A stretch of DNA of 64,000 bases from JAAYJT01 sp037445555 (lineage in GTDB: Bacteria > Bacteroidota > Bacteroidia > Bacteroidales > JAAYJT01). Location of the stretch: positions 10,687 to 74,686 of the forward strand of contig JBBIKG010000016.1 in the NCBI GenBank assembly GCA_037445555.1, read 5' to 3'. The notes below the pieces were generated by a model that did no database searches, was not told where the DNA came from, and saw nothing but the letters and a program-made list of their open reading frames with translations. Shown piece after piece: positions 8,043 through 17,293 of this stretch. Positions within the stretch are counted from its first letter, which is position 1. The number at the start of each line of letters is the position of its first letter. A program made the position numbers and the translations under genes.

Positions 8043-9386
8043 ATGGCCACAAGCGGCATAGTAGTGTTGGGAGCCGGCGAAAGCGGAACGGGTGCTGCCG
8101 TTTTGGCCAAGACCAGGGGTATCCCTGTATTTGTTTCCGATTCCGGACTCATTAAAGAGCAATACCAACAGGTATTAAGACAGTACGTGATTGAATACGA
8201 ACAGCAAATACATACCGCCGGGCGAATTTTACAGGCTTCTGAAATCATTAAAAGTCCCGGCATATCCGACACAACACCATTGCTAACTGAAGCTAGAAAA
8301 AGGGGAATTCCTGTTATTTCCGAAATCGAATTTGCTTCGCGATTTACGGATGCCAGAAAAATCTGTATCACTGGAACCAACGGTAAGACTACCACGACCC
8401 TACTCACGTGGCATATCCTGAACCGCAGTGGGATGAACGCTGGACTAGCCGGCAACATGGGGCAAAGCTTTGCGTTGCAGGTAGCTACTACTCAACGGGA
8501 TTATTATGTGCTTGAAATCAGCAGCTTTCAGCTGGACGGCATGTTTGATTTCAAGGCCGATGTTGCTGTGCTTACCAACATCACACCTGATCATCTTGAG
8601 CGGTACAACTACAAATTTTCAAACTATGTTGATTCAAAATTTCGGATCGCTCAGAATCAATCACCTGCCGATGCCTTCATTTTCTGCGCCGACGATCCGG
8701 TTGTTTTTGCAGAAGTTCAAAAACGTAACCTCCAGGCCCGGAAATATCCATTCTCCTTGCTGGGAAAAGTGGGAGATGGGGGCGCTTATCTTGAGAATAA
8801 CAAAATAATTATAACCACTAACGAAGGGGAATTTCGTATGACTCTTGAAGAATTGGCCTTACAGGGTCGCCACAACGTTTATAACTCAATGGCAGCGGCC
8901 ATTTCGGCACAACTGGTCAAGGTGCGTAAAGAAACAATAAGACAGTGCCTGAGCGATTTTCAAAACGTCGAACATCGCCTCGAATTTGTATCAAATGTTC
9001 ATGGCATTGAATTTATCAATGACTCGAAAGCAACCAATGTAAACTCGACCTGGTATGCGCTTGAAAGCATGACGAAGCCTGTGATCTGGATCGCCGGAGG
9101 CTTGGACAAGGGAAACGATTATGAATTATTGAAAGACCTCGTTAGGCAGAAGGCGAAGGCGATCATATGCCTCGGGCAGGATAATTCGAAAATCCTGGGA
9201 TCATTTGGCAGTCTTAAGATTCCGATTATCGAAACTACCTCAGCCGAAGCAGCGGTGAACGAAGCCTATATGTTGGCTGAAACTGGAGATACGGTCCTGC
9301 TTTCGCCTGCCTGCGCAAGTTTTGACCTTTTTGAGAATTATGAAGACAGGGGAAATCAATTTAAGAAAGCAGTCAAGCTGCTTTAA
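8043..9386 (+). CDS. murD: UDP-MurNAc-L-alanine:D-glutamate ligase MurD
   Basis: 447 residues. The N-terminal UDP-binding Rossmann segment begins IVVLGAGESGTGAAVLAK, the ATP loop GTNGKTTTT lies near residue 111, and the Mur-ligase signatures TNITPDHLERY, HRLEFV and NDSKATNVNSTWYALES follow. It adds D-glutamate to UDP-MurNAc-L-alanine in the cytoplasm. It sits in the expected place between mraY and ftsW with very short spacers (4 and 12 bases), as part of one transcript. Confidence 0.97.
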   Translation: MATSGIVVLGAGESGTGAAVLAKTRGIPVFVSDSGLIKEQYQQVLRQYVIEYEQQIHTAGRILQASEIIKSPGISDTTPLLTEARKRGIPVISEIEFASRFTDARKICITGTNGKTTTTLLTWHILNRSGMNAGLAGNMGQSFALQVATTQRDYYVLEISSFQLDGMFDFKADVAVLTNITPDHLERYNYKFSNYVDSKFRIAQNQSPADAFIFCADDPVVFAEVQKRNLQARKYPFSLLGKVGDGGAYLENNKIIITTNEGEFRMTLEELALQGRHNVYNSMAAAISAQLVKVRKETIRQCLSDFQNVEHRLEFVSNVHGIEFINDSKATNVNSTWYALESMTKPVIWIAGGLDKGNDYELLKDLVRQKAKAIICLGQDNSKILGSFGSLKIPIIETTSAEAAVNEAYMLAETGDTVLLSPACASFDLFENYEDRGNQFKKAVKLL

Positions 9387-9398
9387 TCTCAGAAAATT

Positions 9399-10556
9399 AT
9401 GGGTATTATCGCATTTATAAGAAATATAAAGGGAGATAAAGTCATCTGGATGGTAGTTTTCTTTTTGGCCATCTTATCCCTGTTGGCCGTTTACAGCTCT
9501 ACCGGAACACTGGCATATCGTTATCAGCATGGTAATACCGAATACTACCTTTTCAAGCATCTGAGTATTCTTCTGTTCGGGTTAGTACTTATGTATTTTG
9601 CCCAGCGCATTCCGTATACATGGTACGGCAAATACTCGTTTGTAGCCCTGTTCATAGCCATACCCTTGCTGGCCTATACAGCTCTTTTCGGCACTAGTGT
9701 CAACGATGCAAACCGATGGACGACCTTACCAATTATTAATCTGAGTTTTCAGCCTTCAGACTTCGGAAAGCTGGCTATTATCATTTATCTGTCAAGGGTG
9801 CTCGGCAAACACCAGGACTATCTTCAAAGCTTTAAATTCAACCTCACCTTCCTGATTGTTCCGATGCTACTTGTGGTTGGGTTAATCATGCCCGCCAACT
9901 TCTCAACAGCAGCAATTATTTTTGCGAGCAGCATGGTGATCATGTTTATCGGGCGGGTCAACACCAAACACTTGCTTGGGCTGGGTGCTATCGCCTTGGT
10001 AGCCATAGGATTACTTATTCTAGTTATAAAAAGTAATCCCCATCTCGGACGAGTCGAGACCTGGGAAAACCGCCTTGAAAACTTCCGGGGCGAAAATCCC
10101 GACGGAGCCTACCAAAGTGACCAGGCGAAAATTGCCATTGCCAGCGGCGGTATATTTGGTAAGCAACCCGGTAACAGCATGCAAAAGAATTTCCTTCCTC
10201 AACCTTACTCAGATTTCATTTATGCCATCATCATTGAAGAATACGGCCTCCTAGGCGGAATTGCCATAGTATTTCTTTATCTCATATTGCTGTTTCGCGG
10301 CATACATATAGCTACCCGTTGCGACAGCACTTTTGGGTCGATACTGACATTCGGAATTTCATTTAGCCTTGTGATGCAGGCTATGATCAACATGCTGGTT
10401 GTAGCAGGCCTTTTACCCGTCACCGGACAGCCACTTCCGATGATCAGTATGGGAGGTACTTCATTATGGTTCACCAGCATAGCTATAGGAATAGTGCTTA
10501 GTGTAAGCCGTACACTCGAAACGAATCAACAAACCCTGGAATATGCCGAGGCCTGA
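9399..10556 (+). CDS. ftsW: Septal peptidoglycan polymerase FtsW (SEDS family)
   Basis: 385 residues with about ten membrane segments. SEDS signatures include NDANRWTTLPIINLSFQPSDFGKLA (TM3-4 region), ENRLENFRGENPDGAYQSDQ in the large extracytoplasmic loop, IIEEYGLLGG and the C-terminal GLLPVTGQPLPMISMGGTS. Those residues define the RodA/FtsW glycosyltransferases that polymerise lipid II. Location between murD and murG identifies it as the division copy, FtsW, working with FtsI from the same cluster. Its end overlaps the start of murG by 14 bases. Confidence 0.95.
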   Translation: MGIIAFIRNIKGDKVIWMVVFFLAILSLLAVYSSTGTLAYRYQHGNTEYYLFKHLSILLFGLVLMYFAQRIPYTWYGKYSFVALFIAIPLLAYTALFGTSVNDANRWTTLPIINLSFQPSDFGKLAIIIYLSRVLGKHQDYLQSFKFNLTFLIVPMLLVVGLIMPANFSTAAIIFASSMVIMFIGRVNTKHLLGLGAIALVAIGLLILVIKSNPHLGRVETWENRLENFRGENPDGAYQSDQAKIAIASGGIFGKQPGNSMQKNFLPQPYSDFIYAIIIEEYGLLGGIAIVFLYLILLFRGIHIATRCDSTFGSILTFGISFSLVMQAMINMLVVAGLLPVTGQPLPMISMGGTSLWFTSIAIGIVLSVSRTLETNQQTLEYAEA

Positions 10557-11652
10557 TCTGAGAATAATCATAAGCGGTGGCGGTACGGGAGGACATATCT
10601 TTCCTGCTCTGGCAATAGCCGAGGCGATAGGGAAACTTCGCCCGGAAGCAAAAATTCTTTTTGTCGGTGCTCTGGGGAAAATGGAAATGGAGAAAGTTCC
10701 CGCTGCCGGCTTTGATATTACCGGGATCCCTATCAGGGGTTTTCAGCGAAAGGCCAGTGTTGAAACCCTGTTGCTGCCCTTACGCATAAAAATCAGTTTG
10801 TTCAAGGCCTGGCGCATAATAAACAGTTTTAAGCCCGATGTTGTTGTGGGGGTAGGCGGGTATGCTTCGGGCCCGGTGCTGATGGTAGCAGCCATGATCG
10901 GCAAACCCTCGCTCATACAAGAACAAAACTCGTTTGCCGGAATCACCAACAGGGTATTGGGGAAATTTGTGTCGAAAGTCGCTGTTGCCTATGAAGGAAT
11001 GCAAAGATTCTTCCCAAGACATAAGCTTATGCTCACAGGCAACCCAGTTCGAAACTCATTCGGCTCAATCGAAGATAAGAAAGCGGAAGCCTTTGCCTTT
11101 TTCGGGCTGACAGCTGACCAACCTACCTTACTGGTAACGGGAGGGAGCCTGGGAGCACTAACGATTAATGAAAGCATGGCGGGATGTTTGCCAAAGCTTG
11201 TTGACCAGGGAATACAGGTGATTTGGCAATGCGGAAAAAATTATTACCCGCACACTTCCGAGATTCGGGAGAAGTTTGAGACCCGGGGGGTAAGAATTCT
11301 TGATTTTATTTCACGGATGGATCTGGCCTATGCTATTGCCGATGTAGTGGTGTCAAGGGCTGGTGCTATTGCCATATCGGAGCTTTGCTTGACGGCAAAG
11401 CCGTGTATTCTGATCCCTTCGCCAAATGTGGCAGAAGATCACCAAACACACAATGCCCAGGCACTTGTAGCCCGTAATGCAGCCCTTATGGTCAACGATT
11501 CAGAAGCGCGCAAAATACTTGGAACAACCCTACTTGGCCTCATGAAAAATGATGCCGTCCGTACACAGCTAAAAGAAAACATCGGCCACATGGCAAAACC
11601 ACATGCGGCTGACGAAATTGCCGCAGAGATTATCAGATTGTCAGGAAAATAA
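10543..11652 (+). CDS. murG: Lipid II synthase MurG (GlcNAc transferase)
   Basis: 369 residues. The first glycine-rich loop SGGGTGGHIFPALAIAEA is at about residues 9-26, the second domain carries VTGGSLGALTINES, and the donor-binding region reads SRAGAIAISELCLTAKPCILIPSP with AEDHQTHNAQAL behind it, all standard for MurG (GT28). It adds GlcNAc from UDP-GlcNAc to lipid I on the cytoplasmic face of the membrane, giving lipid II. The ATG lies within the end of ftsW, so the two are probably translationally coupled. Confidence 0.97.
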   Translation: MPRPDLRIIISGGGTGGHIFPALAIAEAIGKLRPEAKILFVGALGKMEMEKVPAAGFDITGIPIRGFQRKASVETLLLPLRIKISLFKAWRIINSFKPDVVVGVGGYASGPVLMVAAMIGKPSLIQEQNSFAGITNRVLGKFVSKVAVAYEGMQRFFPRHKLMLTGNPVRNSFGSIEDKKAEAFAFFGLTADQPTLLVTGGSLGALTINESMAGCLPKLVDQGIQVIWQCGKNYYPHTSEIREKFETRGVRILDFISRMDLAYAIADVVVSRAGAIAISELCLTAKPCILIPSPNVAEDHQTHNAQALVARNAALMVNDSEARKILGTTLLGLMKNDAVRTQLKENIGHMAKPHAADEIAAEIIRLSGK

Positions 11653-11659
11653 TACAGGA

Positions 11660-13051
11660 ATGACAAAAGAGTACAAAAACAGCTGCCTGACGGGTTCATG
11701 GAAAAAGGTGTTTTTCCTGGGCATTGGAGGTATTGGCATGAGTGCTCTTGCACGATATCTGCAATCAAAAGAGATAACTGTAATCGGATACGACCGAACA
11801 CCGACGCCCCTCACTGAGCAGCTCGAGAATGAAGGCATAAGTGTTTTCTTCAACGACAATCCCTTACTCATCCCGATTGACAGCGATGCAGTCATCTATA
11901 CGCCTGCAGTACCTCGCGACACACGTATATTTCAATGGTGCCTATCAAGCGGTAAGCCCATGATCAAGCGGGCAGCCTTGCTTGGGAAAATTGCCAATGA
12001 TAACAAGCTTCTAGCTGTTGCCGGAACCCACGGCAAAACCACCGTTTCGTCGATGCTGGCGCATATATTATCTTTCCAGCCGGGTGGGTGTAACGGCATT
12101 TTGGGTGGAATATTGAAAAATACAGATTCAAACCTTTTACTTGCTCCTGACAGCATGTTGTTTGTAACTGAGGCCGATGAATTTGACCGGTCTTTTCTTC
12201 ACTTATTTCCCTGGCTAGCCGTAATCACCTCCACAGATGCAGATCATCTGGATGTATACGAAAATCATGCACAGCTGATGCAGGCATTTTCGGTGTTTAC
12301 ATCTCAGGTCAGGCCTGAAGGAAAACTGTTAGTAAAAGCCGGAATTGACCTTAATAAAGAAACCGACTCATCCGTCGAAACCTTCACCTACGCCCTGGAT
12401 GGGCGTGCTGATTTCTTAGCCGCCAATATCTGTCTAACCGGCAACACATACCGCTTCGACCTGGTGAGCCCTCAGGGGATAATACACGAGCTTGAACTGG
12501 GTATACCAGGTTTGATGAATGTTGAAAATGCTGTTGCTGCTTCTGCGGCGGCACTGCTCTCAGGCGCCAACCGGCAAACGGTAAGACGAGGCCTTGAGTC
12601 GTACCAGGGAGTGAACCGACGCTTCGATGTCCGCATCAATCGTCACGATTTTGTATATATTGATGATTATGCACACCATCCGGCTGAAATAAAGGCATGC
12701 ATCCACAGCGCGAAGAACCTTTTTCCCGAAAAAAAGATTACCGGAGTATTTCAGCCTCATCTTTATTCGCGAACAAGGGATTTCGCCGAAGAATTTGCCC
12801 GCAGCCTCGAGATGCTCGATACTCTGGTGCTGCTTGATATTTATCCGGCGCGCGAACTATCCATTCCAGGGGTAACATCTGAGCTGATTTTCGATAGCGT
12901 ACGGTTGAAAAACAAATTTCTAATACAAAAGGACGAGCTGACCGGATTACTGCTCTACATCAAACCACAGGTGCTCATCACGATGGGGGCGGGTGATATT
13001 GACAGGTTGGTGAAACCGTTGGAAGATGCTTTTAATATGTGTTGCAGATGA
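11660..13051 (+). CDS. murC: UDP-MurNAc:L-alanine ligase MurC
   Basis: 463 residues from the ATG at 11660. The frame is open back to 11603, but that would place 50 bases inside murG and add a non-conserved 19-residue leader; the chosen ATG follows the murG stop and sits close before the conserved FFLGIGGIGMSALARYL. The ATP loop GTHGKTTVSS lies near residue 122, then EADEFDRSFLHL, STDADHLDVY and DDYAHHPAEIKA, which are specific for MurC. It adds L-alanine to UDP-MurNAc. The stop codon overlaps the ATG of ftsQ. Confidence 0.95.
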   Translation: MTKEYKNSCLTGSWKKVFFLGIGGIGMSALARYLQSKEITVIGYDRTPTPLTEQLENEGISVFFNDNPLLIPIDSDAVIYTPAVPRDTRIFQWCLSSGKPMIKRAALLGKIANDNKLLAVAGTHGKTTVSSMLAHILSFQPGGCNGILGGILKNTDSNLLLAPDSMLFVTEADEFDRSFLHLFPWLAVITSTDADHLDVYENHAQLMQAFSVFTSQVRPEGKLLVKAGIDLNKETDSSVETFTYALDGRADFLAANICLTGNTYRFDLVSPQGIIHELELGIPGLMNVENAVAASAAALLSGANRQTVRRGLESYQGVNRRFDVRINRHDFVYIDDYAHHPAEIKACIHSAKNLFPEKKITGVFQPHLYSRTRDFAEEFARSLEMLDTLVLLDIYPARELSIPGVTSELIFDSVRLKNKFLIQKDELTGLLLYIKPQVLITMGAGDIDRLVKPLEDAFNMCCR

Positions 13052-13842
13052 TTTTCAAGATTCTGAAAATATTGATCACGTTGGCACTACTTGCAGGAAC
13101 AGTGGTTATGCTTGGTTTTATGCGGTCTGCGCACAGCCGGTCACATATCACAGATGTCAGCGTAAACATTGACTATCCAAACAATGATATTTTGATCAGT
13201 AAAGAAGATATACTTAAACTTTTAGAGCAAACATCAGCCGGGCTGAGAAATAAACCCTTAAATCAAATACATGTAAATCACCTGTACAGGGCTGTCTCAG
13301 AAAATGCCTATGTAGGAAAATGCAATGTTGAGCTTTTACTTAACGGAGTCTTGCGTGTAAGGGCCAGGCAACTTGTCCCCATGCTGCGGATAATAGCCGC
13401 AGACTTTTCATGTTATCTCGACACAGCCGGGTATCTGATGCCTTTGAGTTCGCAATTTAAGGCCAGAGTTCCGGTTTTCATGGGCGAAGTTAATATCCCA
13501 CTTGAAATTCAGGGAAGGATCGGGCGCGGTGAAAAAGTACATTTCAGTCGGGGTGATGAAATTCATTGGATGACAGATGCCTATAAACTCGCGAATTACA
13601 TCTACAATCATCCCACGTTGAGACCTTTGATTGAGCAGATCGTGCTCAATGCCGACAACGAATTCGAACTGATTACAAAGTTCGGATCACACATTGTATT
13701 GTTGGGCGACCTGGAACGGATGCAACAAAAATTTGAAAACCTCATCACTTTCTATGAGCAGGCTATCCCCCAATACGGGTGGTCAGCTTTTGGCCAGGTG
13801 AATCTTAAATATCATAATCAAGTGGTTTGTCTAAAAAATTAA
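13048..13842 (+). CDS. ftsQ: Cell division protein FtsQ (divIB-type)
   Basis: 264 residues from the ATG at 13048, which forms an ATGA overlap with the murC stop; a GTG nine bases earlier is the alternative. A single N-terminal membrane segment (about ILKILITLALLAGTVVMLGFM) precedes an extracytoplasmic region with a POTRA-like part (ISKEDILKLLEQTSAGLRNKPLNQI, VSENAYVGKCNVELLLNGVLRV) and the FtsQ beta domain. Sequence is divergent from proteobacterial FtsQ, but topology, length and position between murC and ftsA agree. FtsQ scaffolds FtsL and activates septal wall synthesis. Confidence 0.88.
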   Translation: MIFKILKILITLALLAGTVVMLGFMRSAHSRSHITDVSVNIDYPNNDILISKEDILKLLEQTSAGLRNKPLNQIHVNHLYRAVSENAYVGKCNVELLLNGVLRVRARQLVPMLRIIAADFSCYLDTAGYLMPLSSQFKARVPVFMGEVNIPLEIQGRIGRGEKVHFSRGDEIHWMTDAYKLANYIYNHPTLRPLIEQIVLNADNEFELITKFGSHIVLLGDLERMQQKFENLITFYEQAIPQYGWSAFGQVNLKYHNQVVCLKN

Positions 13843-13847
13843 TATTT

Positions 13848-15107
13848 ATGGAACCATCGGATATCATAGTGGGTCTTGATATTGGCACCACCAAAATAGC
13901 AGCCATCGTGGGCCGGAAGAACGAATTTGACAAGATCGAAATACTTGGTGTTGGCCGCACTGAGTCCTTTGGAGTCAAACGAGGGGTTGTAGCCAATATC
14001 GAAAATACTGTGCTGAGCATTCAGAAAGCGATTGAAGAAGCAAGTTTCAAGTCGAAGGTGAATATTCAAACCGTCCACGTCGGTATTGCCGGGCAGCATA
14101 TAAAAAGTATGCAGCATCATGGCAGCGTGATCCGTCATAACCCCGATGAGGAAATTGCCCAGAAAGATCTTGACCATCTGACTGAAAATATGTACAAGCT
14201 TGCCATGAGCCCCGGCGAGGAAATCATCGAAGTTATTCCTCAGGAATACACGATTGATGGCGAATCGGGCATCAAGTCGCCCAAGGGTATGCTTGGAAGC
14301 ACAATAGAGGCTAACTTCCATATCATTACGGGACAAACCATGGCAGCAAAAAACATCTTCACCTGTGTAAGCAAGGCAGGTCTTGAGGTATCCGGGTTGA
14401 TACTTGAGCCGCTGGCTTCGTCCGAAGCTGTACTCAGCCCTGAAGAAAAAGAAGCAGGAGTAGTATTGGTAGATATAGGTGGTGGGACCACAGACATAGC
14501 CATCTTCAAAGACGATATCATTCGTCACACGGCAGTAATTCCGTTTGGCGGAGACGTTATCACTGAAGATATTAAAGAAGGATGCTCCATCATAAGGCGG
14601 CATGCCGAAGATCTGAAAATAAAGTTCGGTTCGGCTCTTGCCCGCGAAAACAGGGATGAAGAAATCGTCACGATACCGGGTCTACGGGGCAGGGCACCCA
14701 AAGAGATCACTCTTCGCAATCTGGCCAGCATCATTCAGGCCCGAATGGAAGAAATCATTGAACATGTCTACTACGAAATCAAAAATTCCAACCTTGAAAA
14801 GAAGCTTAATGCAGGCATCGTGCTCACAGGTGGCGGCGCACAGCTTAAGCATGTGGCGCAGCTCACTTCGTATCTCACGGGCATGGATACCCGCATAGGG
14901 TATCCGAATGAGCATCTTGCCAGCACGAGCCCCTCGGAAATCGAAAGTCCGATGTATGCCACAGGCGTCGGGCTGGTGATGATAGGCCTCGATAAAATTC
15001 AGAAAATGAACCAGAAAAACTTTGAAAACCGGAAATCGGGACGTCGGGCACCGCGTTCAGGCTGGGGATTTTTCGAACATATCAAAACCTTATTTGAAAA
15101 TGAATAA
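13848..15107 (+). CDS. ftsA: Cell division protein FtsA (actin-like)
   Basis: 419 residues from the ATG at 13848; the frame can be extended to a TTG at 13827 inside ftsQ, which is less likely because the conserved IIVGLDIGTTKIAAIVG begins five residues after the chosen start. Actin-fold motifs are present: phosphate 1 near the N-terminus, VVLVDIGGGTTDIAIF (phosphate 2) and VLTGGGAQLKHV (adenosine loop). The 1C domain inserted between (KVNIQTVHVGIAGQHI) is typical of FtsA. The C-terminal WGFFEHIKTLFENE is the predicted amphipathic membrane-targeting helix. FtsA anchors FtsZ filaments to the membrane. Confidence 0.96.
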   Translation: MEPSDIIVGLDIGTTKIAAIVGRKNEFDKIEILGVGRTESFGVKRGVVANIENTVLSIQKAIEEASFKSKVNIQTVHVGIAGQHIKSMQHHGSVIRHNPDEEIAQKDLDHLTENMYKLAMSPGEEIIEVIPQEYTIDGESGIKSPKGMLGSTIEANFHIITGQTMAAKNIFTCVSKAGLEVSGLILEPLASSEAVLSPEEKEAGVVLVDIGGGTTDIAIFKDDIIRHTAVIPFGGDVITEDIKEGCSIIRRHAEDLKIKFGSALARENRDEEIVTIPGLRGRAPKEITLRNLASIIQARMEEIIEHVYYEIKNSNLEKKLNAGIVLTGGGAQLKHVAQLTSYLTGMDTRIGYPNEHLASTSPSEIESPMYATGVGLVMIGLDKIQKMNQKNFENRKSGRRAPRSGWGFFEHIKTLFENE

Positions 15108-15140
15108 TTCATCAAACAATAATAAATTAACTTAAACTAC

Positions 15141-15145
15141 AGGAG
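15141..15145 (+). promoter_or_regulatory. Shine-Dalgarno-like AGGAG before ftsZ
   Basis: AGGAG ends eight bases before the ftsZ ATG in an otherwise A/T-rich 46-base spacer. Most genes in this window lack any such site, as is usual in Bacteroidota, where initiation relies on A-rich, unstructured leaders. Confidence 0.5.
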
Positions 15146-15153
15146 AATTAATC

Positions 15154-16707
15154 ATGCCAAATCTCATTTTTGACCTGCCTAAGAATCAATCGTCGATCAT
15201 TAAAGTATTAGGAATCGGAGGCGGCGGCAGCAATGCCGTCACCCATATGTTCAAGCAAGGCATCAAGGATGTCGATTTTGTGATCTGCAATACGGACGCG
15301 CAGGCGCTGGAACGCAGCTCTGTTCCTAACAAAATTCAACTCGGATTGCGCGGACTTGGCGCAGGAAACATACCTGAAGTCGGCAAGTTGGCTACGTTGG
15401 AAAATATTGACAAGCTCAAGGAACTTCTTGAAGTGAACACCCAGATGCTTTTTATCACCGCGGGTATGGGTGGAGGCACGGGCACCGGAGGCGCTCCGGT
15501 GATAGCACAGGCTGCACGAGAACTGAATATCCTCACCGTGGGGATTGTAACAATGCCTTTTTCATTCGAAGGCCGTAAGCGCAGGCAGCAGGCCGAAGAC
15601 GGCATTGCCGAAATGCGCAAATATGTTGACACCCTGTTGGTTATTAACAATGACAAGCTTCGCGAATTGTACGGCAACCTAAAACTTTCTGAAGCGTTCG
15701 GAATGGCAGATGATATACTCTCGGCAGCCTCTCGTGGAATTGCAGAAATAATTACTGTGCCAGGGTATGTCAATGTTGATTTTGAGGATGTTAAAACCGT
15801 GATGAAAGATAGTGGCAAAGCTATCCTGGGCTCTGGTATTGCTGAAGGTCCCGATCGTGCATCAAATGCGGTGAAGCAGGCGCTGTCGTCGCCGTTGCTC
15901 GATGACAATCACATTATGGGTGCACGCAACGTATTGCTTTACATCACCTCGGGAAAAGAAGAAATAAGCATGGACGAGGTGAGCGAAATAACCGACTACA
16001 TCCAGCAGGAAGCCGGACAAAAGGCTGAGATTATCTGGGGAAATGGCTCAGACGAAACGCTGGGCAACAAAATTTGTGTTACCTGCATCGCCACTGGTTT
16101 CGACAGCAAGCGCATGGATGGCGACAGGCCTGATAAAATCATTGTTGGGTCATTATCTGACGAGCCAATAAAAAATACCGCGATCATACCACCACTTACC
16201 ACAATTTTACAACCCGAGGCAATCGAGGATCCGAAAAAAGAAATGGCAGGGCCGAAAATAACTGCCTCTGCACCTGAAACAACCGAAGCAAAAGAAACCC
16301 CCAACCCTGTTGAGATTCCGTTCATTAAACCTGTCACAGGTCAACCGGTATTAGACAATACATCAAACGACACTCGTATATTTTCAGAGCCATTGTTGCC
16401 TGAAATTCCTGAAATAAAGCTTGCTGACCGCACTCCTTCTCCATCGCCCGCAGAGAAGGATCAGCTGATTGAGCAACTAAACAACGATCGAAAGCAACGG
16501 CTAAGAGCCCTGAGTCTCAAGTACAAACAGCCCGGCGGGCTGGCCGAGCTTGAAAAGGAACCAGCCTATATTCGCAGACAGGTGGAGTTACACGACCCTC
16601 CTCAGGCCAACGGCACACAAATATCGCGTTTCACACTCGTTACAGATGAAAACGACAATATAGACTTGAGGGCCAACAACTCTTTTTTACATGACAATGT
16701 TGATTAG
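15154..16707 (+). CDS. ftsZ: Cell division GTPase FtsZ
   Basis: 517 residues, longer than the roughly 385 of E. coli FtsZ because of an extended variable linker (about residues 330-470). The GTP-binding domain carries VLGIGGGGSNAVTHMF near residue 20, the tubulin signature GGGTGTGG near 106-113 and the T7-loop region NVDFEDVKTVM. Near the C-terminus a PAYIRR block, rather than the proteobacterial peptide, is followed by a long tail. FtsZ polymerises into the division ring. Unusually for this phylum an AGGAG sequence (15141-15145) stands eight bases before the ATG. Confidence 0.97.
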   Translation: MPNLIFDLPKNQSSIIKVLGIGGGGSNAVTHMFKQGIKDVDFVICNTDAQALERSSVPNKIQLGLRGLGAGNIPEVGKLATLENIDKLKELLEVNTQMLFITAGMGGGTGTGGAPVIAQAARELNILTVGIVTMPFSFEGRKRRQQAEDGIAEMRKYVDTLLVINNDKLRELYGNLKLSEAFGMADDILSAASRGIAEIITVPGYVNVDFEDVKTVMKDSGKAILGSGIAEGPDRASNAVKQALSSPLLDDNHIMGARNVLLYITSGKEEISMDEVSEITDYIQQEAGQKAEIIWGNGSDETLGNKICVTCIATGFDSKRMDGDRPDKIIVGSLSDEPIKNTAIIPPLTTILQPEAIEDPKKEMAGPKITASAPETTEAKETPNPVEIPFIKPVTGQPVLDNTSNDTRIFSEPLLPEIPEIKLADRTPSPSPAEKDQLIEQLNNDRKQRLRALSLKYKQPGGLAELEKEPAYIRRQVELHDPPQANGTQISRFTLVTDENDNIDLRANNSFLHDNVD

Positions 16708-16722
16708 CAAAATAATCCGCCT

Positions 16723-17178
16723 ATGAGCCTTGAAAACACTATCAATCAAGAAATTAAAAATGCCATGCTTGCAAAAAAACAGGCAAGGCTCGAAGCGTTA
16801 AGGGCTGTGAAGGCTGCCATCCTGCTCGAAAAAACCAAGAGTACTGCTGTGGCAGAGCTTTCGCATGAAGATGAAGTGAAGCTGTTGCAGCGACTGGTCA
16901 AGCAAAGAAAGGAATCGGCTGAGATATATAAGAATGGAGGGCGTCAGGATCTTGCGGATATTGAGCTTGATCAGGCCGGGGTAATTGAGGAATTTTTACC
17001 CATGCAGCTTGATATTTCGGAGGTTAGAACGCTGGTTTCACAGATTATTCAGCAAACAGGCGCCCAATCGATGAAAGATATGGGCAAGGTAATGGGTGAG
17101 GCTTCCAGGTTGATGGCCGGAAAATCAGATAACAAAACAATTTCGGCTATTGTGAAGGAGTTGCTCGCCGGAGTATAA
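16723..17178 (+). CDS. GatB/YqeY domain protein
   Basis: 151 residues, the normal size of the free-standing GatB/YqeY family. It begins MSLENTINQEIKNAMLAKK and contains LEALRAVKAAILLEKT, EVKLLQRLVKQRKESAEIYKNGGRQDLA and the C-terminal MKDMGKVMGEASRLMAGKSDNKTISAIVKELL. The fold is shared with the tail domain of the GatB amidotransferase subunit, which contacts tRNA, but the role of the stand-alone protein is not established. It lies 15 bases after ftsZ, so it is probably the last gene of the dcw transcript. Confidence 0.9.
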   Translation: MSLENTINQEIKNAMLAKKQARLEALRAVKAAILLEKTKSTAVAELSHEDEVKLLQRLVKQRKESAEIYKNGGRQDLADIELDQAGVIEEFLPMQLDISEVRTLVSQIIQQTGAQSMKDMGKVMGEASRLMAGKSDNKTISAIVKELLAGV

Positions 17179-17257
17179 TCGCTTTGTCGAAATAAAAATC
17201 CAGATACCGATATGCTCCGTATGGAAATTATTCCCAGGGCAGGCAGCAGGTCATATT

Positions 17258-17265
17258 TATTTTTG
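17258..17265 (+). promoter_or_regulatory. Putative -7 element for the peptidase C26-like gene
   Basis: TATTTTTG fits TAnnTTTG and would start transcription about 20 bases before the ATG at 17294. No -33 element is obvious. Confidence 0.45.
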
Positions 17266-17293
17266 GGTTAGTTTAGCACAAAAAACCACCTGT

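Noticed and set aside
13839..14603. 254-codon open frame on the minus strand
   Set aside because: It lies wholly opposite ftsA, which has all family motifs; the frame has no recognisable domain and is a shadow.
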